A stretch of 64,000 bases of DNA from Burhinus oedicnemus (Eukaryota; Chordata; Aves; Charadriiformes; Burhinidae). Below, piece by piece: positions 23,301-33,825 of the stretch (positions are counted from its first letter, which is position 1; every line of letters starts with the position of its first letter). The notes below the pieces were generated by a model. The model was not told where the DNA came from. It saw nothing but the letters and a program-made list of their open reading frames with translations, and searched no databases. Made by a program: the position numbers and the translations under genes. The stretch lies in NCBI GenBank assembly GCA_008921705.1, contig VFFE01009068.1, positions 1,704,084 to 1,768,083 on the forward strand. The letters are read 5' to 3'.

Positions 23301-25847
23301 AACTTCTATCATTAAAATACAGAGGCTTTGAAAGAATGTGCCTAAATTGTGCAACCAAATCCGTAACAAAGGTGGCAACTGCACGTACCTCTACTGTTAT
23401 AAATGGCCATGGTACAAGATGCTGTAATATTTATTATGATTTAGGAGAGTATCCTTAGTGAAAGAGCTGAGCTTTCATTAATGTCGGTCTGACATTTGCA
23501 AAATTGATTTGTTTTGACATTTAAAGCACTTCTGTTGTAGTGTGGACTCATGTCTGACATTAAGCAAACTAAATTACAGTGGTTTTTCTTAAAAGCTTCC
23601 CATAGAACACTATTATTTTACAATGCAGATGAAAACTGTTCTAGTAGAAGCAGGCATATTTAAAAAAAAAGAACAGGTATACTGACTTATCTGGAAACAG
23701 AATCCTTAAATGAAGAATATCTAAAGCATTAAATGTTGGTCACTGGAAATAAATGAATGCTCACACAACTTCAAGGCTTAGTCATAAAACTTGGAATCCA
23801 ATTAAAAGTTTGAGGTAATGCATCAAGAACCTTATCTGCATTTTCATCTTAAGAGAAAAAAACCCAACTTATAACTTAAAAATAAATAAGAATAACTGGA
23901 GAGAGCACAAAAGAGACTAGCTCCAACCTCTGAACTCTTATTTTAGCAGTACTACAGGTCTTTGACTCATCTTGGTTTACATTTGAAATGCATAAATTGA
24001 TCACATAAGCAAAACAGGTCAAATTAAAAAGAGGTGGCTAATTTCCCTCTGAATGAATCTTATATCTGAATGTTCATCTAATATTAAACTTCATAGTTTT
24101 CTTCTGGTGCCTTACAGTGATTCAAATGTTGTTTTGGATTCAATTTGCTATTATTTAATCACAATGTATAACAAATCACAGGGTTCTTCTGGGATTTACA
24201 TCTGAAATATACACAATGCAGGATCCAAGATTGTAACCCACAGTATTATATTCCTATTCTTACCGATTAAAACTCCAGGGACTAAGTTCAAGTAAGCTTT
24301 ATGATTAATCATACATGCACTGAATATCCCAACAAAGAACTACTCCAGCATGCCTGCCTTTTTCCCCACTATCCTCCCACGGTGAAGGTGAACGATGGCA
24401 TAAAAGCACCACTGCACCCGTTAGAAACCACTTGGGGAATCCCCACACTTTGTGGGCTCCCCAGTTAACCATGGCAGGTTTCTGTTCCCTGGTTACCTCT
24501 GCAGGCTACACCCTCTATCTTATATATTAAACAATGTACTCCCTCCTACTTTTCTGTGAGGTCAGCAGTGACAGCAGAGCCAGAAGGAGCCTTTCATCCC
24601 CTTTGCTTTCTATGTTCTCTTCCGTATTATGATACCTTGGCTTGTTTGCCAGTTTCCCAGGATTTCCAGATAGTCTCCCAGGACTCTGCTAGACAGATCC
24701 AAAACTGCTTAATTTCCATGATCAGTTGAAATCAAACCAATGCAGTCAATGTGCATATCACACATGTGGATGTTAAATGTCTTCTATATTCTTTTCCTAA
24801 ATTTTCAGCTCAACAATGTCAATACTATAGAACTCCATGAGGAATTATGCAAAGCTGGAAATGCACTTTCATCTGTTTTTTTCTTTCCCAAGCTAAAAAG
24901 AGCGAGTGTGTGTGTGTGTGGTATTCTTTCACATAATGATCTTTTCTTTATCTTATAACTTATATCTTATAACCTCTGTTAAATCATTCACTCATTTTAT
25001 AGCTCAAAATGGGTTTTCACATAAACATGGTATTCAAGATGAAGTCCTGTCATCAGCTCTATGACATTTATTTTCACAGCTGCTTTCTAAACGGTTATGT
25101 CTCCACCCTAATTTTTCTTGTCTGCTTCTTCACTAAATTGTCCACTTTGACATACAGATCTTTTGCACAATGATTACAATTAATTTTAACTTACATCTTG
25201 GAAATATTTATAATTAACTGAAATTATTTGTTCTGAAGCAAACTGCACTCCACTTGTTAGCCATATACACAACCACCACTCTGTTCTTTTTCCTGGATCA
25301 TCCTTCCCCCTAACCTTTTCCAGACTTAACTAAATTAATGATTTTGCGAGAGCTATGAATTCTTCCCTCTTAGGAAATTCTCTTTTTGTTTGTTAACATA
25401 AAGGAATACACAATATCAAGCCTGTGAGAACTCAAATATCACATATTTTATTCTGAGGGACAGCTCTAGAACCCACGTTATCTATAGTCTTTCAGCTTTA
25501 CTTCTCTTACTAAATGCAACAGAAATATCCTAACAGTATATCCTCCTCTGGCAGACTCACCTTTGTATGTCAGTTCATTTGCAGGAATGTACATGTATTT
25601 TAAAAGTGTACATACAAAAAAGAAGGAAAATAAAAGATCCGTTCTATTAAAAATGGAATTTAAACCTGCAACTAAACTGTATTATTTCCATTAACTTTAC
25701 ATAGGTCGTGCATTAAATAAACTATCTTTTAAGCACTCTTAATTTGAAAATAAAGCAAGCTCAATCTGATTATTCTTAGATAACTGAGTATTGTTTTTAA
25801 TACCTCGTAGACTATTAAGATTTATTTATTTTTATTTTTTCTTTTAG

Positions 25848-25970
25848 GGATGGAATGAAACAGCTCAAGTGCTGAAATACATGAATTTGCATTTTAATAC
25901 ATTTCTGCAGACTGATATGTCAAGCCAAGGACATCATAATAAGCTTACTCAGAGTGATATTTCAGTTTAA
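25848..25970 (+). other. Terminal-exon-like open segment
   Basis: A very strong acceptor (25 bases of almost pure T ending TTTTAG, AG at 25846-25847) is followed directly by a frame open for 40 codons and ending in TAA at 25968-25970. The start of the frame reads GWNETAQVLKYMNLHF. There is no clear donor after it, so it would have to be a last exon. Candidate AATAAA signals lie at about 26690 and 26998. I recognise no protein family. Acceptor-like sites are frequent in such T-rich DNA. Confidence 0.2.
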
Positions 25971-26400
25971 GAGGAAAAGGACCTCTATCAAAGCTATTTT
26001 ATATACTTCTCTTAGCAGATACTTTTCACTACCAGTGTCATGACTGTAGCTGGAGTTCAGGGACAGTTGAAACCTTAAAGCCACATTATTAAATATCAGT
26101 AGATAACTCTATTAAATTGATAATTAGCTGTGCCAAGAGGAGCCTGCCCAATGTTTTTTTTTAACCTGCTGTTTTCATTGCTCGCTAATGAAGATGTAAA
26201 AAATCAGTAGTCTCAGCGTCACTTCCAACAGTGTTAAATCATTGTCCTTGAGAAGGAAATTATTATAATACTTAGTATGTGCTTCTATTGATCTGAAAGA
26301 GTGGTACCACTTGTATTTTCTAATCATGCTAAGAAATCTATAAACATTAAAAATGTTCCAAATTACACATCATTGCTCTCCTTGCCATTTTCATTTCCAG

Positions 26401-26446
26401 TGACTAATGAACATCAAAAGCTAGGGAGTAATTTAAAAGTCCACAG
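26401..26446 (+). other. Small exon-like segment
   Basis: The acceptor CATTTTCATTTCCAG (AG at 26399-26400) and the donor CACAG|GTAATT (GT at 26447) flank 46 bp. One of three frames is open. A 46-bp length is not a multiple of three, so inclusion would shift a coding frame; a non-coding transcript or chance is equally possible. Confidence 0.15.
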
Positions 26447-29159
26447 GTAATTACTGGAAAGTAAACTGAATCATTAGTCTATGACTTTTACACTGAGTAA
26501 ACTGCTCAGTACATGATTGCTGTTGTTATTCAACACTTGTAGTTGCTTTATCACAGAATCAATAAGAATTTGCAGTCTATCAAGATGGGAAAATTTGGGT
26601 ACTCTGATATCATGTAAAATGAGTATTAGTAATCTTGCAATTACATATAATACTGTCTTTAATGACGTAACACTTTTACACGCTGTTTAATAAATGGATA
26701 ATATCTTCAGGTTAATTAACATACAGCCTTATCGTGCTTGATTTCTGTGTCTATTGGTAGGAGATGCATTTGTACTTTGTTCTTAACATTTATGTTAAAA
26801 ATGAAATGTTAATGCTTCTAGATCATGAAATACCTTTTGTTGTTGTTTTTAAAGTATTTCCACTCCCTAAACTCAAACATTATTAGGAAGCGTCTCAAAT
26901 CCAAACAATGATGCGAATACGTCTGAAGTGAGCTTCACATTAGCAGGCTTGATAGCAAACAGCTTACCATAAATGCACATCTGCGGTGCTTACAGGAAAT
27001 AAATAAACCTGTGTTCAGCCTTTGCTTATATTTGCCATCACACTGGTGCTGCTTCACAAAGCAACCCTCAACAACACAAAATCCTGAAATACTGCTGTTT
27101 CAAGTGTGTGTATGCACTTGCTACCTCAAAAACTCATTGGTTTAGGCTCATGTGCATTGTATCTATAAAGAATAAGCGTCAGAAAGAGGTACTAGTGTTA
27201 CGGTGTATATCAGTCTCTCCAGATCGAAGTCATAAGCATTTATATGTTTTCAGATTCAACATGGTTATTGCATTAACTGCAAAAGGCTTTGTTAGGCTGC
27301 TGGATTAAGGGCTAATCTCCATAACCACAAAGGAGTAAAGAGGAACAGCAACAGGCTGAGGAATGCCAGTAACCCAGTCAGAGCCACCAGAAGCCCCTGA
27401 TCTGATTCCCTCTGGGGCTGTCAGAGGAGAAGGATCAATCAGACAATTGTCCTGGAGCCACACTCTTCACAATGGAAGAAGCTCCTGGATCACTTCACAG
27501 ACCAAGTGGGGTTCCTGCCTACCACTTTCCAAATATAGGACTGCTTTGTTAGAATCTTTCCCTTATTTTTTCAGGTTTTAAAGATGCCAATATTATTTGA
27601 TTATGAAAAATTGCAAATCAACTGACAGAACTGAAACTCATGAAAAGATTATACTTGAAAAACTGTTTCTGTTGAAAAGGAGAAGTTTGGCCAAAAAAAA
27701 TAAAAATTACCAAATCCAGAATTTGGGGAAATTTCAATAATCTTTGACACAAAGAAAAGTCTGTCGTTATTCCATATCATACAATCTTATATAAATATAA
27801 TATACTTGCATTTCTTTATTTTTCCATACACCTTTACCAAAAGGTATACTTGGCTGTAATGCTATAATGTCCAAACTTCTAGAGCTGCTAAGTTTTCAGC
27901 TAAACAAGTTCCAAATGTCATAATAAAACCCAAATGCCATAATAAATGCTATCTTAAATGGATTACCACAAGTGAGTAATCTCTGCCTTAGAAGAATGCA
28001 CACAGCAGAGACACACATGTACGCATACCCTGTTTGAGTGTCTGAACTTCCTTTCAATTTTTCTAGAAAAGGGGAGGTGCACTGAAGTATCTCCAAGTGA
28101 AGAATCTGTTAAGAACTCCCCCCCTCCCCAAATCACTACCAATGCTACTAGTCACAATGTTGTCACTGGAAAATGCTAATAGGTCTCTGAGCTCTCCACA
28201 TCCACTGGTAGGATTCCAAGTAAATTACTGCTTATCAAAATATATACCTATTCATAAAAAGTCAACTTGATATCTAAAAGATAATATGGTAAATAGAACC
28301 AATTTAGTATCATATGGAAGATCCAAATTTTTTATTATATAAATGACTCCACACACACTAATAAAGTGAAAAAAAAGACAAGTCTGACATTCTCACCATA
28401 TGAGCAGGTCATTCAATAAATAAATGTACAGATAAAGCAAGAATTTTCAGTGCTATAGAAGCTGAATGCAAATGATGATCGGATTCAGAAAGATAAGCTC
28501 TCTTTACACAGTTTCCAAAACATCAGTTATTTCTTCTGAATGCATAAGCAGTAACCTCTTAAGTACCATGGGAGCACTTAACTACAAAAAAATACTAGGA
28601 TAAGAGGAGACATGATGAATGAGTAACCAGATGTACTTCACAATGACCGACCTTGCTCTGCAGTAGAATATCCAGAGTCAGGGACCCTGAACATTCCAAT
28701 AGAAAAACAAAAAAAAATCCTAATTAAAAACCACTTCTTTAACAAAACCAGATTCTATTCCATTGTGATTATTTCTTACTAGAAACAAAGTCAATGTGTT
28801 TTACTTACAGCAAAAGCTGAAACAGAACCATAAACCTTGATTCTTGTGTACTTTCCTCTGACAGCCACATGAACCACCAACACTGTCATTCAAAAGCTAG
28901 CATGAGAAACTGCCAATTCTGATTACTGTGTTTTATACAGACACTAGACACATATAAATGAAGTTGTATGGCATAAGAAAGTAGACAGGAAAGTTTCCTG
29001 GGTTGTCCAAATTAAAAGCAGAGGCAACAGCTATTTCTGAGAGGACAGTACAAAATATAGCAAGTCCTTCAATAAAAGAAAGGGAGAAGCTGCGGTAGGC
29101 ATCATCTGTCCTCATAACCAACAACTTATTTTCTTCCTACTGATGGATTTCAAGCACTT

Positions 29160-29197
29160 TAAAAAACAAACCAAACCAAACCAAAACAAAACAAAAC
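29160..29197 (+). repeat. (AAACC)n/(AAAAC)n tract
   Basis: Several AAACC units pass into AAAAC units. The same pentamer array recurs at 44034, which suggests expansion of a shared motif and not only random A-richness. Confidence 0.85.
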
Positions 29198-31532
29198 ATG
29201 AAAAACCTGCCACCCTCCAGGATAACAATCTCTGCATATTACCCTACTGTTACAGTTCTAGGAACAAGCAAAAATGATTCTTTTGCATTTTGACACCATC
29301 AGATCATTTCTACTTCCTCTTTGAGACAGGTTTACTGACAAATGATTTTCAAAATAACTGAGAATGGCACAAGAATAGCAGTCAAAACAAAATAATCCTG
29401 CCAACTCCATGCAACTAAAGTTCTCCTACTCCAATGTTGAATGTCAGCGTCAGCAAAAAGAGAACAACAAAGGTCGGTCCCCATGCCCATTTCATGATTG
29501 TTTTCTTGCCTGAAAATGCCTTCTAAGATACCAACTATTGAGAATCTCATAATGAATTTTATCATAGCGACACCTTTGTTTTGGAGGGTGTCTTAAGATA
29601 ACATATAGGCTATTTTTTACTTGGTGAATTCATACTGAAACTACATAGAGAGGAAAGTAAATTATTTTTTCTAGAGAAAGATTAGAAGAAAACAGTATTA
29701 TAATAGGTAATAGTATTATCATGATTTATAAAATTTGAATTCTTTGTCGGTTCAACATCAGAACTGACAGTGAAATGCTTTACTGAAAAGGAGCATATTG
29801 TGATATACACATAATGTACTGGGAGAAAATCTTGACCTACATTTAAACTCTGCATGTCCAGTTTGTAGGAATTTGGAAAACTAGGTGAAGTAGAAGCTTT
29901 TTACTGTGTACATGCAAAACTAAGACATTCGAAGTAAAGAGATCTGGTTTAAACCTATGGACTTTTTCTTCCTACTCTAAAACAATTCAAACAAATGCAT
30001 TTAATTTAATACATGATTTTCAAAGACCACTAAAAATCCAGACTACTCTAGCAGAAAAACAATGACCAAAACATGTAACCAAGCAGATAATTCCAATGGG
30101 TTAATACACATTGATATTGAAATAAAATGAAAGAGAGAAGGGGAAAAACATAATATATACACAGAGCAGTTATGGGAGACAGGGGACTGGTTCAAAGCAC
30201 GTGGAAACAGAGAAATTGCTAGTACAGGAGCTCTTATTAATCCCATAAGAAATGCACTCTAAGTGTGATTTTTTTTCTCATATATTTCCTGACTAAATCA
30301 ACCTTCTGAAAATCAGCTTTGGCCTGCTGCCACCCACTTGTTTCATTTGCTGACTTTTCATATTCAGCATTTCACCACTCTGTAATGCCTGTTTACATGA
30401 CAGGAATTTAAAAGGTTGAACAGATATTAATGAAGTCACTCGAGAATATAATATAGTCTTTAATGAAAAGTAAGGTTACTCTTCAGTCACTGTAAAATGA
30501 CTGACACTAGGGGCCAAATTCAAAGCCCACTGACCCCAAAACAAAGGTCAGGTTTTTTATGCCTTGCTTTTAGCTCTTTAAACTTCAAAATACAGATGCT
30601 TCGTATTATCAGACTGGATACTTATGATTATAATCTACGTTGCAAAATTAAAGAGCAATATTGTGATGAAGGTAAATAAAGAACAGCAAGAATTCACCTT
30701 GTTAACATTTTTTATATATATAGTTTTAAAAATATTTACAATAGCAGCTGAAAAGTGGAATTTTAGAGACAGAGGAATGGCACAAAGAACCAGAAGAGGC
30801 TCCAGGTTTGTCCCATCGTAGCAAGTGAAAGTTTGAGTGACCACTGAGTAACCACCAAGAAAAAACCCTGAGTCCAGCATCCTTTTCAGACCTTTCAGGG
30901 AAGACTAGAGCTGTCTTCTCACACACTTTCAGGATGATTTGTTTGGTTTGCTCTGCTCACATTCCAAGCTAGCAGGAAGGACACCAGCCAACCCTGCTCT
31001 AAAAATCACGTACTCAAAACTACTGAGACGTCATGGCACAGAAAACATAGTTGGTCTTATAAGCTCAGTGGTATAGCTCCAGTAATCTTCCAGATCAGAT
31101 AAATTGAAGCAAACATGATCGTTGTTTCCATTAAACCAATGGGCACAAATTCCAAGTATATATAAACAGAGATTGTGAAGCAGCTGGTATCTCATTACAG
31201 ATCCCTTCCCTAAGCCAGAATATCTTTATTTAGAATTTCACATTGCTAAGTATATGACAGACTGGGATTTTGAAAACTCATTTGATTATAAAGTAAAAAT
31301 TCCTCACCATAGAAGGCAAGGATGCTCTACACAAAAGGAAACTCCATGCTTTGCTAATAACTAAACAAACCTGCTGAGCTTTTGATCAGGTAAGGAAGTC
31401 TTACATTGTTTCTGAAGCTCATTAAATTGAAACTCCTACAGATAAAAAGTTGCGGGTATGTTGGCTTAACTGCAGAGATCTCTGGTTCTTCCTGAAGTGT
31501 CCAAAATTACTTATGAAACATTCTTATTGTTT

Positions 31533-31620
31533 CAAAAAAAACCCCAAACAATAAAAACAAAAAACCCCAATGCCAAATAAGCAAGCAAACAAATAAAAAC
31601 CAAAACACAAACAAACAGAA
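31533..31620 (+). repeat. A/C-rich low-complexity tract
   Basis: A interrupted by C runs (AAAACCCC, AACAAAC words) for almost 90 bp, just upstream of the CpG-enriched patch. Confidence 0.75.
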
Positions 31621-31689
31621 AGCCACTGCAACCTCAGCAGAACAGCTAATGTTCTTTGCCTTCCCCTTATGCATCATGCATCCTCACAG

Positions 31690-32110
31690 AATAATGGATG
31701 CCCTCGGAGCTGCTGGTGTCAGGACACATTGTTAACCATCGCCAATTAGCTCCGTTTCCACTAGAGGGAATGGGAGTTGAAAGCAGCTGGCACTGCAAAA
31801 GACTGGAACTTTAAATTAGGTATAAATTGCAATACGGTAGACAGAAATTGCCGTCCTAACAGTCTTAATCAATAGTGGCATGTATTGAAGTGCCCACTAC
31901 CCACTGCCTTCCACAACACAAACAGCCTGGCACTCCTTGGTTGCCATGGAAACTGTAGGATCGCTCCCATCACACCATGCTCCCATTTTAAATTCTGCTG
32001 CAGCGCCGAAGCATCATTTCCACTGCACAGCGACGCACATTTATTACCGAAGAATTCCGCTACTACATCGTCACATCGCAAGGTCACAAAAAAAAGGAAA
32101 TTTACAACAC
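31690..32110. promoter_or_regulatory. CpG-enriched patch with RFX X-box
   Basis: About a dozen CpGs within 420 bp stand out from the surrounding AT-rich DNA. At 31940-31953 the sequence GTTGCCATGGAAAC fits the X-box consensus (RYYNYY, 1-3 spacer, RRNRAC) recognised by RFX factors, which act at ciliary-gene promoters and at some enhancers. Frames are open on both strands across 31869-32176 (91, 79 and 87 codons) without a recognisable domain. A regulatory element is the simplest reading. No TATA box or transcription start can be assigned. Confidence 0.35.
31940..31953 (+). promoter_or_regulatory. RFX X-box motif
   Basis: GTTGCCATGGAAAC is an imperfect palindrome with a 2-bp spacer, one base away from the fully symmetric GTTGCCATGGCAAC form. 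It lies inside the CpG-enriched patch, the place in this window where a functional site is most plausible. Confidence 0.45.
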
Positions 32111-32669
32111 AAAAAATCTGTGCAATTTTCAAGTGTCTGCCTTACAGATATCAACATTAGAAACAGTCTCCTATGAATAGAAAAGTGCTACCAACATTCT
32201 AGGTGAAAAAAAAATACATACCACTCCTTCTTTATTTTTCTGTGGGGAAAGGAAATCTACTCTCAGTTGTTTAATACATAAGATTTTATGAATTTCAACA
32301 TTCCAGACTGTCTGTACAGTATCATTCTTGCACACTTGGAAAAAAACAAGTTAATGCACAGAGCACATTGTGGCTGGGATAATAAAAGCACTATAGCTAT
32401 CATAAGTCCTCGTCAAAATTTTTTTTAACACAAATTTAACATTTCAACAGACATACTAGACACATATAATGCTTATTTACTAACTGGTCTCCATTCTATC
32501 CCTCCACTCTACTGGGACTTGAATCCCCCCAAACAAGGTGGTTGAGGTCAGAACTTCAAGTATCACTAATCTTTACGTACTTGATGTATTTTACAACCCC
32601 TGTAGCTTCCGGAATACCTCATGTGTTTGTTGCTTCTCTTGAGTTCCTGTGATGTCCCATGTTAGAAGC

Positions 32670-32932
32670 TACTATATATTATTATATGTGTATATAGGTT
32701 ATATATTATATATAATAGTATACTATTTATTATATATAATGCATATTATAGATATTGTACGCACGTATACATATATATTATATATATTATATAATATATT
32801 ACACTGTATTATATATTCTATATTATTTACATTATATATTGTAATTTTATGTATAATATATTATAAAATATAATATATATTATTTATATTACAGATACAT
32901 TGGATTTTATATATATATATATATATATATTG
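32670..32932. repeat. AT-rich (TATA/TATTA)n tract
   Basis: About 260 bp consist almost only of A and T in short alternating words, and the last 20 bp are pure (TA)n. It is self-complementary and could extrude cruciforms. The 74-codon frame at 32649-32873 is an artefact of this composition. Confidence 0.95.
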
Positions 32933-32944
32933 TGTCTCTCCCCA

Positions 32945-33010
32945 GGGCAGGGAGTTTGGAACTAGGTGAACTTTAAAGTCCCTTCCAACTCTAACTATTC
33001 TATAATTATA
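32945..33010 (+). mobile_element. CR1 LINE 3'-end scrap
   Basis: The words TTTGGAACTAGGTGA, CTTTAAAGTCCCTTCCAAC and ATTCTATAATTATA match in order the last roughly 65 bp of CR1 (ending in the ATTCTATGATTCTATG terminal repeat), with a few substitutions. It directly follows the AT-rich tract, which may have grown at the 5' junction of this very short insertion. Confidence 0.85.
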
Positions 33011-33422
33011 CAACTCTCTGATGGTGTGCCTCACAGCTTAGGACAAAGTGAGTCTGTCTTAAGTAGACACTGTCTACTTAAACCACCTCACTGAAAAATC
33101 CAACAGTCTGATCTTTTATACTGATGATACAGCATGAGTAAAAAACCAAAAAATAAAGAAATAAATTTGCTAATTTTGATTCCTTTCTTCGTGCATGAAG
33201 AGAGCTAAATTTCTTAGAATAACAGTCCAATAAATGAAAAAATTCAAAATAAATAAATGGGAATGCTACCTTCACATGTCTAATAAAGCATGGGTGTGAG
33301 TCCTAAAATAATCCCAACTTTAGAATCTTGTTGCCTCCAAACACAGTCTTAAATCCTCTCTGGAATAATTTTGGCTTTTCTGAAAAGATGTTTTAAAATT
33401 TAGTTAGCAACTGTTATACAGA

Positions 33423-33520
33423 GGCTCATACGCTTACTCAGATGGTAAAAATTCTGGATTCAAATCCATCCTTCAAACAGGTGATATCCAGGCACTTACT
33501 ATACCCGCACATCTGAAGGA
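33423..33520 (+). mobile_element. Possible MIR/tRNA-type SINE relic
   Basis: CTGGATTCAAATCC resembles a tRNA-type B box, with TTACTCAGATGGTAA upstream in the A-box position and CACTTACTATAC downstream, where MIR-type elements have CCACTTACTAGC. The alignment is short and diverged. Confidence 0.3.
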
Positions 33521-33767
33521 AGAGTTTTAACTTGAACATGACATTTCCTATGGTGAGGAATCCTTTCCACCACCTATATTGTCATGCTATTGTGGTTTTT
33601 GTTTGGGGTTTGGGTTTTTTTCCTATCTTACTTCTCCTCCTTCACCTGAGTGCACATCACCATAACAACAGGTTTATGTTTCTTTTCCCGATTAATCTAC
33701 TGCTGAATGGCAATTACATTCAGCTGGGAGACAAGGAATGATACACAAACTAGATTGAGTGCAAACT

Positions 33768-33825
33768 ATGAATTGAACCAATACTCTCAACTTCCTGGTC
33801 ACATATCCTAACCAGAGGTTATTAC
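33768..33825 (-). mobile_element. tRNA-like SINE head relic, minus strand
   Basis: On the minus strand TGGTTAGGATATGTGACC is followed about 30 bp later by GGTTCAATTC, which agrees with A- and B-box spacing and with old amniote SINE heads of this type. It lies 300 bp from the other tRNA-like relic in the opposite direction. No body or 3' tail can be followed. Confidence 0.4.

Larger units (their letters stand above)
23301..32640. other. Long unique AT-rich stretch
   Basis: No gene or mobile element is recognised in more than 9 kb. It holds a (GT)n run at about 24905-24920, an A/C tract at 29160-29197, exon-like signals at 25848-25970 and 26401-26446, an A/C tract at 31533-31620 and a CpG-enriched patch with an X-box (31690-32110). 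The 26.1-26.9 kb part is rich in TAATTA-like words and free of visible repeats, as is common for conserved non-coding elements, but conservation cannot be judged from one sequence. Confidence 0.5.

Noticed and set aside
32649..32873. 74-codon Tyr/Ile-rich frame as a membrane peptide
   Set aside because: It is a translation of an A/T-only tandem tract.
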